Shown: positions 26,931-36,801, counted from the stretch's first letter. The stretch is DNA of 64,000 bases from Bacillus sp. SJS (GCF_000732485.2 NZ_JAQV02000015.1:124001-188000), one strand, 5' to 3'. The notes: a model not told the origin generated them from the letters alone. Numbers and translations: made by a program.

Positions 26931-27821
26931 TTAAACCCTTAAGAATTTTCTAACGGACATCAAACTTCCCCATACCCCAATCAAGGCTCCGATCAGAAGC
27001 AGGATCAAGGATACCTGCCACACAAAAGGATTGAATGGGAGAAGCTGAGCAAATGAATCAGCCACTTGAGGTGCAGCCCACGTGTACAGGCTGTTATAGG
27101 CAAAAATCAGAATGACAATCGGGATGACCGCACCAAAGGTCCCAAGCATAAGCCCCTCCATAAAAAATGGCCAGCGTATGAACCAGTTGGTTGCGCCTAC
27201 GAGTTTCATAATTTCAATCTCGTGGCGGCGTGCAAAAATCGTAATTTTAATTGTATTTGAGATAAGGAACATCGCTGTGAATATCAGTCCGATAATCAGG
27301 GCAATTCCTATGTTTCTAGCTATATTTAAGCCTTTGAAAAGCTTCTTCACTTCTTCTTTTCCATAGTTCACTTTATAAGCACTATCAAATTGATCAATTT
27401 GCTTTGCTATTTTAGCCGTGTCTTGAGGTTCTTTTGCTTTTACAACGAATACATCACGGAGCGGGTTGTCCTGGTCTCTCAGCTCCAGAGCCTCACCCTG
27501 TTCACCAAAGCCCTGCTGTATTTTATCAAGTTCTTTTTCTTTGGAAGAAAACTCGACGCTTGCTATATCAGATATTCCTTTAATATTGGTCTCAAGCTTA
27601 GACTGTTCCTCTTTGGAGGCTGTCTCATCCACCAGTACTTTAATAACTACATCATTCTCAATGTTATTGGCAAAGTGGTTGAGGTTCATCATAATAACAA
27701 GGAAGGTTCCTACCAGAATCAATGTAACGGCGACGGCGCTGACAGATGCAAAAGACATCCATGCGTTTCTGCCGAGGGATTTTAAGGTTTCGCGGAAGTG
27801 ACGGCCGAGAGTCTTAATCAT
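26931..27821 (-). CDS. ftsX: Cell division ABC transporter permease FtsX
   Basis: A 296-residue protein, the same length as B. subtilis FtsX: N-terminal cytosolic stretch MIKTLGRHFRETLKSLGRN, TM1, an extracellular loop of about 120 residues, then three spans with the FtsX motif ARRHEIEIMKLVGATNWFIR. It relays ATP hydrolysis by FtsE to extracellular wall hydrolases. ATG 27821 overlaps the end of ftsE by 8 bases, indicating translational coupling. Confidence 0.95.
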   Translation of the reverse strand: MIKTLGRHFRETLKSLGRNAWMSFASVSAVAVTLILVGTFLVIMMNLNHFANNIENDVVIKVLVDETASKEEQSKLETNIKGISDIASVEFSSKEKELDKIQQGFGEQGEALELRDQDNPLRDVFVVKAKEPQDTAKIAKQIDQFDSAYKVNYGKEEVKKLFKGLNIARNIGIALIIGLIFTAMFLISNTIKITIFARRHEIEIMKLVGATNWFIRWPFFMEGLMLGTFGAVIPIVILIFAYNSLYTWAAPQVADSFAQLLPFNPFVWQVSLILLLIGALIGVWGSLMSVRKFLRV

Positions 27822-28500
27822 AGATCCCATACTCCCCTCTGGCCTCATCACGAACAATCTTTCCATCTTCGACTGCAATGACCCGTTTTTTCATCGTGTT
27901 AACAATTTCTCTGTTGTGTGTTGCCATAACCACTGTCGTACCGCGGTTATTGATCTCTTCGAACACATTCATGATTTCCCAGGACGTATCAGGATCAAGG
28001 TTTCCGGTGGGCTCATCTGCAATGACTACGCCAGGGTTATTGACAATGGAGCGTGCGAGCGAAATCCGCTGCTGCTCTCCTCCTGATAGCTCGTCCGGAA
28101 AACTTCTCGCTTTATGTTTAAGCTGAACGAGATCCAGCACTTCCATTACACGTTTTTTTATGTTTTTATTGCTTTCGCCGATTACTTCCATTGCGAATGC
28201 AACATTTTCATATACTGTCAGCCGGGGCAGAAGCTTGAAGTCCTGAAAGACAACACCGATGCTTCTTCTTAAGTAGGGAACCTTGCTCTCTTTGAGCTTC
28301 CCAAGATTGACGCCATTAATGACGATTTTTCCTGAGCTCGGCTTTTCTTCCCGGTACATCATTTTAATAAAGGTCGATTTACCGGCTCCGCTTGGTCCTA
28401 CTACATAAACGAACTCACCCTGGTTAATCTTCACATCAATTCCGTTGATGGCGACTACACCATTTGGATAAGTTTTATATATCTTTTCCATTTCTATCAT
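27814..28500 (-). CDS. ftsE: Cell division ATPase FtsE
   Basis: A 228-residue ABC ATPase. Walker A GPSGAGKST, signature LSGGEQQRISLARS, Walker B VVIADEPTGNLD and switch His ATHNRE are all intact. Works with FtsX as a mechanotransmitter to peptidoglycan hydrolases. ATG 28500 (MIEMEKIYKTYPNG) matches the B. subtilis start and follows GGGTGATTTGC; an in-frame ATG three codons earlier is less likely. Confidence 0.95.
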   Translation of the reverse strand: MIEMEKIYKTYPNGVVAINGIDVKINQGEFVYVVGPSGAGKSTFIKMMYREEKPSSGKIVINGVNLGKLKESKVPYLRRSIGVVFQDFKLLPRLTVYENVAFAMEVIGESNKNIKKRVMEVLDLVQLKHKARSFPDELSGGEQQRISLARSIVNNPGVVIADEPTGNLDPDTSWEIMNVFEEINNRGTTVVMATHNREIVNTMKKRVIAVEDGKIVRDEARGEYGIYD

Positions 28501-28762
28501 GCAAATCACCCAAAACTAGTTTTTTAGAATCATAAACGCGAATGCGATTTATGTAAGTAATTGTCGATTGTATAAACATAGTCCTATTACCAAATCTTTT
28601 CTCACAACGTCCATTATAACACCAACATTCGCCAAAAATAGACCCTTTTATATTACATTTTCATTTCATGTCTGTAAAAGAAGTAATGTTTTTCAATGGT
28701 TTAGGGTATATACAATTGCCTATCTGTCAAAATGTCTATGTCATTTTTTCGACATTTTCACA

Positions 28763-28790
28763 CAAAAAAAAAGACTCCGTGAAGGAATCT
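28763..28790 (-). terminator. Terminator of cccB
   Basis: AGATTCC / GGAGTCT with a 5-base loop (one wobble) followed by nine T residues on the minus strand; overlaps the end region of cccB. Confidence 0.8.
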
Positions 28791-28791
28791 C

Positions 28792-29103
28792 TTATTTTTT
28801 CTCTGAAAGCCATTCTGCTACTTTCTTAGCATCTTCCCCTTCAAGTATCCCCCGGGGCATGCTGCCTTTCCCGTTTTTAATGATTTGTTCAATTTCTGCC
28901 GCATCATGCTCCTCCCCGACACGGGTCAGGTTCGGGCCGGCTCCGCCTTTAAGGTCTACTCCATGGCAGCTGGCACAGTTTTGTTTAAAAAGCTTTTCTC
29001 CATCCATTGCCGAAGCTTCCTGTTTAGTTGATGAATCTCCGCCGCCGCATGCGGTTAATGTTAGTGAAGCTGTGAATATAAGGGCAAATGCTTTTCTTTT
29101 CAA
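28792..29103 (-). CDS. cccB: Cytochrome c-551 lipoprotein
   Basis: A 103-residue membrane-anchored c-type cytochrome. Lipobox LTAC at about residues 16-19, Ser-rich linker, haem-binding CASCH (about residue 43) and the sixth-ligand Met in GSMPRG. It shuttles electrons to cytochrome oxidase on the outer face of the membrane. TTG start after GGGAGGCACCTGCC. The position between ftsE and the YitT-family gene equals the B. subtilis order. Confidence 0.92.
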   Translation of the reverse strand: MKRKAFALIFTASLTLTACGGGDSSTKQEASAMDGEKLFKQNCASCHGVDLKGGAGPNLTRVGEEHDAAEIEQIIKNGKGSMPRGILEGEDAKKVAEWLSEKK

Positions 29104-29147
29104 GGCAGGTGCCTCCCTAATAGAATGATAAAATTATTATAACCTAG

Positions 29148-30014
29148 TCAGGCCCGCTTGAAACCCTCGCCAAGAACCTCCGAAGCATCCATAACAACGA
29201 CAAAGGCAGACGGGTCAATCCCTTTTACCAATTGTTTCAGTTTTGTGAATTCGGTCTGGTCTACGACACACATTAAGATCGGCTTCTCCATATCTGTATA
29301 GCCCCCAAAAGCAGAGACCTTCGTTACGCCCCTGTCAATCGTCTGCAGAATTGCTTGTTTAACCTCATCTTCATGATTCGTAATGACCATCGCCATCTTG
29401 GATCGTCCCAAGCCGATTTGAACGATATCAATCGTTTTGCTCGTTACGTACAGACCAATTAAAGCATAAAGACCGCCTTCGATATCAAAGGCAAAAGTTG
29501 CAGCAAGCACGATCATTCCATCGATCATCGCAACACACGTCCCTAAGGTGAGGCCGGTATACTTATGAATAATTTGCGCTGCGAGATCCGTCCCGCCGGT
29601 GGATGCCTTCCCCCTAAATACTAATCCAAGGCCAAGCCCCACTCCAATTCCGCCAAATAAGGCTCCCAAAAGCGGATCCATTGTGACAGGGTCCGCGTCC
29701 TTTGTGAGAAAAACGACAAAGGGCAGAAATAAGGTCCCAATCAGTGTTTTAAAACCAAATTGACGCCCAAGCAGGATGACACCTGCAACAAACAAAGGGA
29801 TATTAAAAGCCCATTGCACGTATGCGGGCTCCAGGCCAAAAGCGTCATTCAATATTGTGCTGATTCCGCTTACTCCCCCGGAAGCGACCCGGTTTGGAAG
29901 CAGAAAAAGATTAAAAGCAAGCGCCACAATAGCAGAGCCTGCGAGAATATAGACATATTCCAGAATTTTTGCAACGACTGGTTCCTGAGTAAATGACTGC
30001 TTCCGCTGTTTCAT
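29148..30014 (-). CDS. yvjA: YitT/DUF2179-family membrane protein (YvjA-like)
   Basis: A 288-residue protein with five to six spans (YitT family; FNLFLLPNRVASGGVSGIS) and a C-terminal DUF2179 domain (GRSKMAMVITNHEDEVKQAI...FGGYTDMEKPILMCVV). The transported substrate is unknown. ATG 30014 (MKQRKQSF) is preceded by GGAGGGACTATTAAG; the upstream open frame lacks such a site. Confidence 0.85.
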   Translation of the reverse strand: MKQRKQSFTQEPVVAKILEYVYILAGSAIVALAFNLFLLPNRVASGGVSGISTILNDAFGLEPAYVQWAFNIPLFVAGVILLGRQFGFKTLIGTLFLPFVVFLTKDADPVTMDPLLGALFGGIGVGLGLGLVFRGKASTGGTDLAAQIIHKYTGLTLGTCVAMIDGMIVLAATFAFDIEGGLYALIGLYVTSKTIDIVQIGLGRSKMAMVITNHEDEVKQAILQTIDRGVTKVSAFGGYTDMEKPILMCVVDQTEFTKLKQLVKGIDPSAFVVVMDASEVLGEGFKRA

Positions 30015-30171
30015 CTTAATAGTCCCTCCAATGGAATACTTAACCAGACAAGAGTATAGCACCGGAATCCGGCGGTGTAAATGAAGGTAAAATAACGTGG
30101 TAAAGGGGTAAAGTGCCAGAGTAGTTTTTCCATGATGCGGTGTGATTATGCTCGTTTTGGAAGGGCAATTG

Positions 30172-30228
30172 GGGGCAGAAGAATTCCCGCTGATGAGGAA
30201 TTTGTTCCGGTTAAGCGGATTCTGCCCC
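30172..30228. repeat. Imperfect 57-base palindromic element
   Basis: Outer arms GGGGCAGAA / TTCTGCCCC pair perfectly; after a short asymmetry CGCT / AGCG pair inside. There is no adjacent T tract and no flanking gene end, which is unlike a terminator and more like a dispersed intergenic palindrome. Only one copy is visible in this window. Confidence 0.55.
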
Positions 30229-30320
30229 TCATGCACCGGTATTCTTTTTTCACGCTATTGATCAATTGACCAACCATTTATCCACTGCAATTGATTAAAA
30301 TGACCGTCCCCTCTCTGTAA

Positions 30321-30347
30321 ACAACAAAAAACCGGCATCAGCCGGCT
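30321..30347 (-). terminator. Terminator of the small membrane-protein pair
   Basis: GCCGGC-TGAT-GCCGG hairpin followed by TTTTTTGTT on the minus strand, 15 bp past the stop codon. Confidence 0.8.
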
Positions 30348-30361
30348 TGTCCATAATTTTT

Positions 30362-30718
30362 TCATATATTTTTCGGAGCTTTTCCTCTTAAACAGGCTAG
30401 AAGGGTGAAAACTGCCATGATAAGCATTCCCGTGTCAACGCAAAGGAATCCAATTCCCATTGCCCATTCTGAATCGCGAAAGCAGCGATAGACAATCACA
30501 CTGAATAAGACTGAACCGCTCAAAGCGATAAAGGCAAGCCCCCATAAATAAATCGTTTTTTTAGCCCATAGCATGAAGATGGCTCCACCTGTACCGAATG
30601 CAATGGCTAAAGCATCGTATGACTGCTCAGGGATATCAGCGAGGAATATCCCCCCTGCTCCATATAAAAAACCAAAAAACAACAAAATCGACAAGATTGC
30701 TTTCATTACAGTTTTCAT
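30362..30718 (-). CDS. Small four-span membrane protein
   Basis: 118 residues, four hydrophobic spans, not recognised as a named family. The segment YRCFRDSEWAMGIGFLCVDTG closely parallels FRQGEWALGGIVGLVAIG in the gene just upstream, so the two look like tandem paralogues. ATG 30718 follows GGGAGGTGAAGAGG; the longer frame starting at 30781 has no ribosome-binding site. Confidence 0.65.
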   Translation of the reverse strand: MKTVMKAILSILLFFGFLYGAGGIFLADIPEQSYDALAIAFGTGGAIFMLWAKKTIYLWGLAFIALSGSVLFSVIVYRCFRDSEWAMGIGFLCVDTGMLIMAVFTLLACLRGKAPKNI

Positions 30719-30790
30719 CCTCTTCACCTCCCGCAGCCCAGTTTTTACTCTTTTACCCGGTGTACACTCGTAAAAAAACATGTAAATTGT

Positions 30791-31162
30791 TTACATCCGG
30801 CTATCCCGTTCTGGTTTCTGAGCGAATCGTTCCTTTAGCAGGGCTATCACAATGAGTGCAGCTCCTATTGCGACGAGTCCGACAATTCCTCCGAGAGCCC
30901 ATTCACCCTGCCGGAATGCTTCAATTGAACCAAGTCCTCCTCCTGAGGCAATGCTTGCGGTAAAAAAACCTCCTCCCCAATCCCCTGCTGTGCCATCACT
31001 CCATGTCATAAGAATAAATCCTAAACTGCCGAGAACCACCGAAATACAGTACACAAACATTTCCCAGCTGTCAGCCTGAAACATGGCAGCAAACGCCGCT
31101 ATCCCTATTATTCCGCATAAAATTCCAATCAATGGTTTTTCTAAACATCCTAAACAGCCCAT
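30791..31162 (-). CDS. Small four-span membrane protein, paralogue of neighbour
   Basis: 123 residues beginning MGCLGCLEKPLIG, with four spans and a short charged tail (KERFAQKPERD). ATG 31162 follows AGGGGGAAGAAG. It shares the FR-x-x-EWA-x-G region and overall layout with the next gene downstream. It lies between prfB and the cccB/YitT block, where B. subtilis has no equivalent pair. Function unknown. Confidence 0.65.
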   Translation of the reverse strand: MGCLGCLEKPLIGILCGIIGIAAFAAMFQADSWEMFVYCISVVLGSLGFILMTWSDGTAGDWGGGFFTASIASGGGLGSIEAFRQGEWALGGIVGLVAIGAALIVIALLKERFAQKPERDSRM

Positions 31163-31221
31163 CTTCTTCCCCCTGCCATACAAAATCCCCGATTTAATTC
31201 CCTTTATTTTACTTATCCAAA

Positions 31222-31251
31222 CAAAAAAGCACCCGGAATTATCCAGGTGCC
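31222..31251 (-). terminator. Terminator of prfB
   Basis: GCACCTGG / CCGGGTGC hairpin (6-base loop, one mismatch) followed by six T residues on the minus strand, 9 bp past the stop codon. Confidence 0.82.
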
Positions 31252-31258
31252 AACATGC

Positions 31259-32357
31259 TTATAGCTTCGATCTCAAATATGAATCAATAAACGGATCAAG
31301 CTCTCCGTCCATAACTGCATGGACGTTGCCAATTTCCGTGCTTGTTCTGTGGTCTTTTACCATGGAATACGGGTGGAAGACGTAGGAACGGATTTGGCTT
31401 CCCCAGCCGATATCTTTTTGCTCTCCGCGAATTTCAGCAAGCTGTGCTTCCTGCTCTTCAATTTTCTTTTGATAGAGCTTAGCTTTCAGCATTTTCATTG
31501 CATGCTCGCGGTTTTTGATTTGGGAACGCTCGGTTTGGCATGATACAACGACGTTGGTCGGAAGATGGGTAATCCGGACGGCTGAGTCTGTCGTATTGAT
31601 ATGCTGTCCACCGGCTCCACTCGCGCGGTACGTATCGACCTTTAGGTCCTCTGTGCGGATTTCAATTTCAATTTCTTCATTGAATTCCGGCATAATTTCA
31701 CAGGACACGAATGACGTGTGACGGCGTCCTGAGGAGTCAAATGGTGAAATACGGACGAGGCGGTGAACCCCTTTTTCGGCTTTTAAGTATCCGTAAGCGT
31801 TGTGCCCTTTGATTAAGAGAGTAACGGATTTAATTCCGGCTTCATCACCAGGAAGGTAATCAAGCGTCTCCACCTTGAAGCCTCTCTTCTCTGCCCAGCG
31901 TGTATACATGCGAAGAAGCATAGAGCCCCAGTCCTGAGACTCCGTTCCTCCGGCTCCGGGATGAAGTTCAAGAATCGCATTGCTCTTATCATACGGCTCG
32001 CTAAGCAGCAATTGAAGTTCAAAATCATTCATTTTTCCAGTGAGTTCCTTCAGTTCAGAAGCAAGCTCACTTTGAAGGTCATCATCCGGTTCCTCTTTTA
32101 AAAGCTCAAGCGTAATGGTCAGGTTCTCGTATGATTCACTCATATCCTGAAACTGATTTACGACATCCTTTAAACCGTTCGCTTCATTAATAACCACTTG
32201 TGCGGCATTTTGGTCGTTCCAGAATGCCGGATGAGCCATTTCCTCATCTAGCTCCTGAATGCGCGCTTCCTTTGAATCGAGGTCAAAGAGACCCCCTAAA
32301 AGCCGCTAATCTCTTAGCTGTTTTATCTAATTCCTGACGAATTTCTACTAAATCCAT
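31259..32357 (-). CDS. prfB: Peptide chain release factor 2 with programmed +1 frameshift
   Basis: Two frames joined by the autoregulatory frameshift: ATG 32357 opens 24 codons ending ...GSL-TGA (stop at 32283-32285). Skipping one T at 32285 gives GAC CTC GAT and 341 further residues, total 365. The site has the required AGGGGG Shine-Dalgarno-like stretch three bases before CTT-TGA-C. The main part carries the RF2 motifs [15 protein letters not shown] (catalytic GGQ) and the SPF codon-recognition motif (ISPFDSS). RF2 terminates at UGA and UAA; low RF2 favours frameshifting. Followed upstream in the genome by secA, as in B. subtilis. Confidence 0.95.
32283..32300 (-). promoter_or_regulatory. 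Programmed +1 frameshift site of prfB
   Basis: Minus-strand AGGGGGTCTCTTTGAC: internal Shine-Dalgarno, slippery CTT, in-frame TGA and C context, the standard bacterial RF2 autoregulation signal. Confidence 0.95.
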
Positions 32358-32455
32358 TTCAGTCACCTCGGTAAGTTTTTAAGCTACTGTTAAACATAAA
32401 CCACAGGGGTCGAAAAGTCCAGTAAGGCCTGAAAAACAGCCATCTGGAAAAGTAT

Positions 32456-33394
32456 CTAATAAGAGCATTCCCTCAAAAAAGAAATCACTCTCTCTTCATA
32501 CTCCTGCTTATTTAATCTATATGCTTCGATGTGGCCGCCCATTTCCGGCTGCCACAAATCTATTCCCTCGTTAGCAAGCTTCATTCTCTCGCTTTCCGTA
32601 CAAGAGATTGCCGGATCATTTTTCGCGTGGATGATCATCATTTTCTTATTCCTCGTCTCTCTCACGACCTCGATCGGTTTAACAAGATGAGGCTTAAAGC
32701 CAAGAAAATTAAGCTTTGTTACATAAGAAGAAACTCTTCCGATAAAACGCGGCAGCTTTGTCCAATATTGAAAGGAATCCAAAACATAGGAATCAAGACT
32801 TGCGAATGGACTGTCCGCAATAATCCCTTTCACATCCTCATTCATACAGCCTGCAAGAAGGGAGGTACTCGCCCCCATTGACCAGCCGATTAAGACGATG
32901 TGATCCATGTTTTTCTCTGCCTTTACAAATTCAATCGCTCCATTTAAATCAAGCTGTTCCTTCAAAGCGATCGTCGTTTCATTCCCATCAGATTCCCCAG
33001 CATTTCTGAAGTCGTACATTAATACGTTGTAGCCCTGGGACTGAAATACTTTTACGAGATCAAAAATCGGAAATGGCATATTATAACGGTTAAGACCGTA
33101 AGCATGCGAAAACACCACGACCTTTTTGCTATTCCCTGCTGGCATCCACCAGCCCTTTAAAGATAACCCATCTGAGCTTGAAAACTGAACCTCTTCCGTT
33201 CGAATTCCGTAATTCTCAGGATGCTTTTTCAGTGCAATTTTCGGAGGATGCATCGCTCTCCAAATAATATATGAACTCAATCCATAAAACGCGTTCGCTG
33301 CAACGATTCCTAAACCCGATCCCACAAAGGCCGCTTTTCTCCAGCGGTTTTGCCTTTGTCTCACCGGGAGTACTGCATGCTGTTCCACTTTCAC
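32456..33394 (-). CDS. Membrane-anchored alpha/beta hydrolase
   Basis: A 312-residue serine hydrolase. A span at about residues 24-46 anchors it. The alpha/beta-hydrolase core follows with the nucleophile elbow GWSMGAST, a putative acid in AKNDPAIS and His in GGHIEAYR. Similar to YqkD/FrsA-like esterases; substrate unknown. Start is GTG 33394 preceded by AGGAT. It is inserted between prfB and secA relative to B. subtilis. Confidence 0.8.
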   Translation of the reverse strand: MKVEQHAVLPVRQRQNRWRKAAFVGSGLGIVAANAFYGLSSYIIWRAMHPPKIALKKHPENYGIRTEEVQFSSSDGLSLKGWWMPAGNSKKVVVFSHAYGLNRYNMPFPIFDLVKVFQSQGYNVLMYDFRNAGESDGNETTIALKEQLDLNGAIEFVKAEKNMDHIVLIGWSMGASTSLLAGCMNEDVKGIIADSPFASLDSYVLDSFQYWTKLPRFIGRVSSYVTKLNFLGFKPHLVKPIEVVRETRNKKMMIIHAKNDPAISCTESERMKLANEGIDLWQPEMGGHIEAYRLNKQEYEERVISFLRECSY

Positions 33395-34034
33395 ATTATC
33401 CTTTCTACTATCGTTTACACGTTTATATCGCCAAAATCTATTAATTTTATAGGGTCATTGTAAATTTTTCGTAAAGAACATTAGTATACAACATGATTAT
33501 GGATTTTGCCAATTTTCGACACAGATGGTGAGTTTGTCTGACTATTTTGTCTGACAACCCCTGGTTCCTCATGTTTGTCTGACAATTTCGTCTGACAAAA
33601 TCCTGGTTCTGACTGTTCGTCTGACTATTTTGTCTGACAAAACCCGGTTCCGACCGTTCTTCTGACAATTTCGTCTGACAAACCCTGGTTCCGACCGTTC
33701 GTCTGACTATTTTGTCTGACAAAACCTGTTTCGACCGTTTGTCTGACTATTTTGTCTGACAAAACCTGTTTCGACCGTTTGTCTGACTATTTTGTCTGAC
33801 AAACCACACTTCCACCCATTCTTCTGACTATTTTGTCTGACAAACCCTGGTTCCGACCGTTCTTCTGACTATTTTGTCTGACAAAACCCGGTTCCGACTG
33901 TTCGTCTGACTATTTTGTCTGACAAACCACAGTTCCACCCGTTCCTCAGACAATTTCGTCTGACAAACCCTGGTTCCGACCATACTTCTCACGATCCATA
34001 ATCTCACTCTTTCGTTTGAAAACTTTAGCAGCCC
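33395..34034. other. Long non-coding interval dominated by a tandem repeat
   Basis: About 640 bases between the hydrolase gene and the secA terminator. Most (33533-33985) is the 11-copy repeat listed separately. Short frames on the minus strand are repeat translations (recurring VRQ/CQTK) with no start signals. Confidence 0.6.
33533..33985. repeat. Tandem repeat of about 41 bp, 11 imperfect copies
   Basis: Each unit has GTCTGAC twice, 15 bases apart, then CAAACCCTGG-like and TTCCGACCG-like segments. The second GTCTGAC lies inside the 11-bp palindrome TTGTCTGACAA. Copies begin near 33533, 33574, 33617, 33658, 33699, 33739, 33779, 33820, 33861, 33902 and 33943. Units differ at scattered positions (TATTTT or AATTTC between the motifs), so the array is old or is kept under selection. 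There are no unique spacers, so it is not a CRISPR array. Confidence 0.85.
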
Positions 34035-34073
34035 AAACAAAAAAACAGGACCTATTCCAAAGAATAGGTCCTG
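34035..34073 (-). terminator. Terminator of secA
   Basis: Perfect 12-bp stem CAGGACCTATTC / GAATAGGTCCTG with a 4-base loop and a T-rich tract on the minus strand. Confidence 0.88.
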
Positions 34074-34085
34074 GCTGATACTAAT

Positions 34086-36596
34086 TTATTTCCCGCAGCA
34101 ATTCTTATACTTTTTGCCGCTGCCGCATTCACACATTTCATTGCGTCCGATTTCAACGACTTTGCGGGTTGGTTTTTTCTTTGGGGCTTCGTCGCCTTCT
34201 TTAGGATGAACGGCAGTTTGGCCTTTAGCCACTTCTTCACGTTCAAGGTTGTTGCGGATTTCTGCTTTCATAACATATTTAGCGACGTCCTCTTCAATAG
34301 ACGCGATCATCGCTTCGAACATAGCGAAACCTTCCATTTGATACTCGCGGAGAGGATCGTTTTGACCGTAGGCACGAAGATGGATTCCCTGACGCAGGTG
34401 ATCCATTGCATCGATATGATCCATCCATTTGGAATCAACCGCACGAAGAACGATAACTTTTTCAAACTCACGCATTTGCTCAAGTCCGAACGCTTCTTCC
34501 TTCATATCGTACTTCGCTTTGATCTTAGCGAGGATGACTTCTTCAATTTCTTCGGTATCCTTGCCGCGGATCTCGTTCAGTTCGAGTACGCCTTCATCTA
34601 AATAAGTGGCATTTATGAATTCGACGAGTCCTTCGAAATCCCACTCTTCCTCCACAACCTCTTTCGGAGTATAAAGGGCAACCGTACGCTCGATTGTGGA
34701 TTTGATCATTTCTTCTACAATGCCGCGTAGATTTTCGGAATCGAGCACATCAAAACGCTGTTTGTAGATGACTTCACGCTGCTGGCGCAAAACGTCATCA
34801 TATTGAAGAAGCTGTTTACGGGCATCGAAGTTGTTGCCCTCAACACGTTTTTGTGCAGATTCGACTGCGCGTGAAACCATTTTACTTTGGATTGGCTGAG
34901 TATCATCCATTCCAAGACGGTCCATCATGTTCATCATATTTTCAGAGCCGAAACGGCGCATTAGTTCATCTTCCATGGAAAGATAGAATTGGGTAATACC
35001 AGGATCTCCCTGACGTCCGGAACGTCCGCGGAGCTGGTTATCAATCCGTCTTGATTCATGGCGCTCGGTGCCGACTACGGCCAATCCGCCAAGCTCTCTG
35101 ACACCTTCACCAAGCTTAATATCGGTACCGCGTCCTGCCATGTTTGTCGCAATGGTTACCGCGCCTTTTTGACCGGCAAGCTCAATAATTTCCGCTTCGC
35201 TGGCATGGTTTTTCGCATTCAGGACACTGTGCGGCACGCCTTTTTTCTTCAAATGCTGGGAAATAAGCTCTGACGTTTCAACTGCCACAGTTCCGACAAG
35301 AACCGGCTGGCCAACAGCATGGCGCTGTGCCACTTCTTCCACAACAGCCAGGAATTTCCCTTGCATGGAGCGGTAAACAAGATCCGCACGGTCATCACGG
35401 ACGATGTCGCGGTTTGTTGGAATCGCGACAACGTGCATGTTGTAAATGTTGCGGAACTCTTCTTCCTCCGTCTTCGCTGTACCTGTCATACCGGCAAGCT
35501 TTTTATACATACGGAAATAGTTTTGGAAGGTAATCGTTGCAAGCGTCATGCTTTCATTTTGAATATCAAGGCCTTCTTTTGCCTCAATCGCCTGATGAAG
35601 GCCCTCGCTGTAGCGGCGGCCCTTCATTAAACGCCCGGTAAAGGAGTCAACGATGACAACCTCACCATCCTGTACCACATAATCAACATCGTTTTGCATA
35701 ACAACCTGGGCTTTCAGTGCCTGGTTAATATGGTGGTTCAGCGTAACATGGGAAATATCAAACAGATTTTCAATGCCAAACGCACGTTCAGCCTTTGTAA
35801 TCCCATCCTCTGTAAGCTGTACACCCTTCGTTTTGATATCAAACGTATAATCATCTTCCAGCTTCAGCATGCGGACAAATGCATTAGCCTGCATGTAAAG
35901 CTTTGTTGATTTGGCAGCCTGTCCTGAGATAATCAGCGGAGTACGTGCTTCATCGACGAGAATGGAGTCGACCTCATCAATAATGGCATAGTTAAGCGGG
36001 CGCTGAACCATCTCTTCTTTATAAAGGACCATGTTGTCGCGCAAATAGTCAAAACCAAGCTCATTATTCGTTGAGTACGTAATATCGGCAGCATATGCTG
36101 CACGTTTCTCATCTTTCGTAAGCTGATTCAGGTTCAAGCCAACGGTCAGACCTAAAAATTCATAGATTCTTCCCATTTCGACGGCGTCACGGCTAGCCAG
36201 GTATTCATTGACTGTCACGATATGCACGCCTTCTCCTGATAACGCGTTTAAATAAACCGGCATGGTGGAAGTAAGTGTTTTACCTTCCCCGGTTTTCATT
36301 TCAGATATATTTCCTTCATGAAGGGCAATCCCCCCCATGAGCTGAACTTTAAATGGATACATGCCTGTTACGCGGCGTGAAGCCTCGCGAACGACAGCAA
36401 ATGCTTCATTAAGGAGGCTGTCTAGCTTTTCTCCTTTTTCAATACGTTGCTTAAATTCAATTGTTTTAGCCTGAAGAGCCTCATCTGTGAGCTGTTCCAT
36501 CTGAGTACCCAGCGCATCTATTTCATTCGCTATTTTTTCATAGCGGTTCACTGTGCGTTTATTTGGATCGAACACTTTATTCAAGATTCCAAGCAT
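34086..36596 (-). CDS. secA: Preprotein translocase ATPase SecA
   Basis: An 836-residue Sec motor. Starts [14 protein letters not shown]; Walker A in [26 protein letters not shown] (Walker B region), [13 protein letters not shown] and the C-terminal zinc-binding [15 protein letters not shown] are all present. ATG 36596 follows GAGGAGCGTTTTTAT; the open frame extends 28 codons upstream without a start signal. Between secA and hpf, which adjoin in B. subtilis, there is a 6.7-kb insert here. Confidence 0.97.
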   Translation of the reverse strand: MLGILNKVFDPNKRTVNRYEKIANEIDALGTQMEQLTDEALQAKTIEFKQRIEKGEKLDSLLNEAFAVVREASRRVTGMYPFKVQLMGGIALHEGNISEMKTGEGKTLTSTMPVYLNALSGEGVHIVTVNEYLASRDAVEMGRIYEFLGLTVGLNLNQLTKDEKRAAYAADITYSTNNELGFDYLRDNMVLYKEEMVQRPLNYAIIDEVDSILVDEARTPLIISGQAAKSTKLYMQANAFVRMLKLEDDYTFDIKTKGVQLTEDGITKAERAFGIENLFDISHVTLNHHINQALKAQVVMQNDVDYVVQDGEVVIVDSFTGRLMKGRRYSEGLHQAIEAKEGLDIQNESMTLATITFQNYFRMYKKLAGMTGTAKTEEEEFRNIYNMHVVAIPTNRDIVRDDRADLVYRSMQGKFLAVVEEVAQRHAVGQPVLVGTVAVETSELISQHLKKKGVPHSVLNAKNHASEAEIIELAGQKGAVTIATNMAGRGTDIKLGEGVRELGGLAVVGTERHESRRIDNQLRGRSGRQGDPGITQFYLSMEDELMRRFGSENMMNMMDRLGMDDTQPIQSKMVSRAVESAQKRVEGNNFDARKQLLQYDDVLRQQREVIYKQRFDVLDSENLRGIVEEMIKSTIERTVALYTPKEVVEEEWDFEGLVEFINATYLDEGVLELNEIRGKDTEEIEEVILAKIKAKYDMKEEAFGLEQMREFEKVIVLRAVDSKWMDHIDAMDHLRQGIHLRAYGQNDPLREYQMEGFAMFEAMIASIEEDVAKYVMKAEIRNNLEREEVAKGQTAVHPKEGDEAPKKKPTRKVVEIGRNEMCECGSGKKYKNCCGK

Positions 36597-36764
36597 ATAA
36601 AAACGCTCCTCTGCTGTTAAATATCTACCCGTTCTTTTACAAAATTTGAAAACACATAGAACTATCGTTAATTCTAACACTATTCAAGGCTGTGGACAAC
36701 ATTATCCGGGGGCATCAGTAAAGAATTGGAAGAGTAAAACGCTTCATTTTTTCTGCAGGTAAAA

Positions 36765-36795
36765 AAAAACTGCCGGCTCTGCATAAAGCCGGCAG
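36765..36795 (-). terminator. Terminator of arcA
   Basis: CTGCCGGCT / AGCCGGCAG with an 8-base loop followed by nine T residues on the minus strand. Confidence 0.87.
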
Positions 36796-36801
36796 TCGTT
36801 C

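Larger units (their letters stand above)
30015..30361. other. Intergenic region with a large imperfect hairpin
   Basis: 347 bases upstream of the YitT gene. Contains the hairpin at 30172-30228 and a terminator at 30321-30347. No gene is supported. Confidence 0.5.

Noticed and set aside
33533-33985. CRISPR array
   Set aside because: Units are contiguous with no unique spacers, repeats are too divergent, and no cas gene is present.
33447-34040. Minus-strand frames of 70-90 codons over the repeat array
   Set aside because: They merely translate the 41-bp repeat (recurrent VRQ/CQTK), have no start signal and no homologous look.
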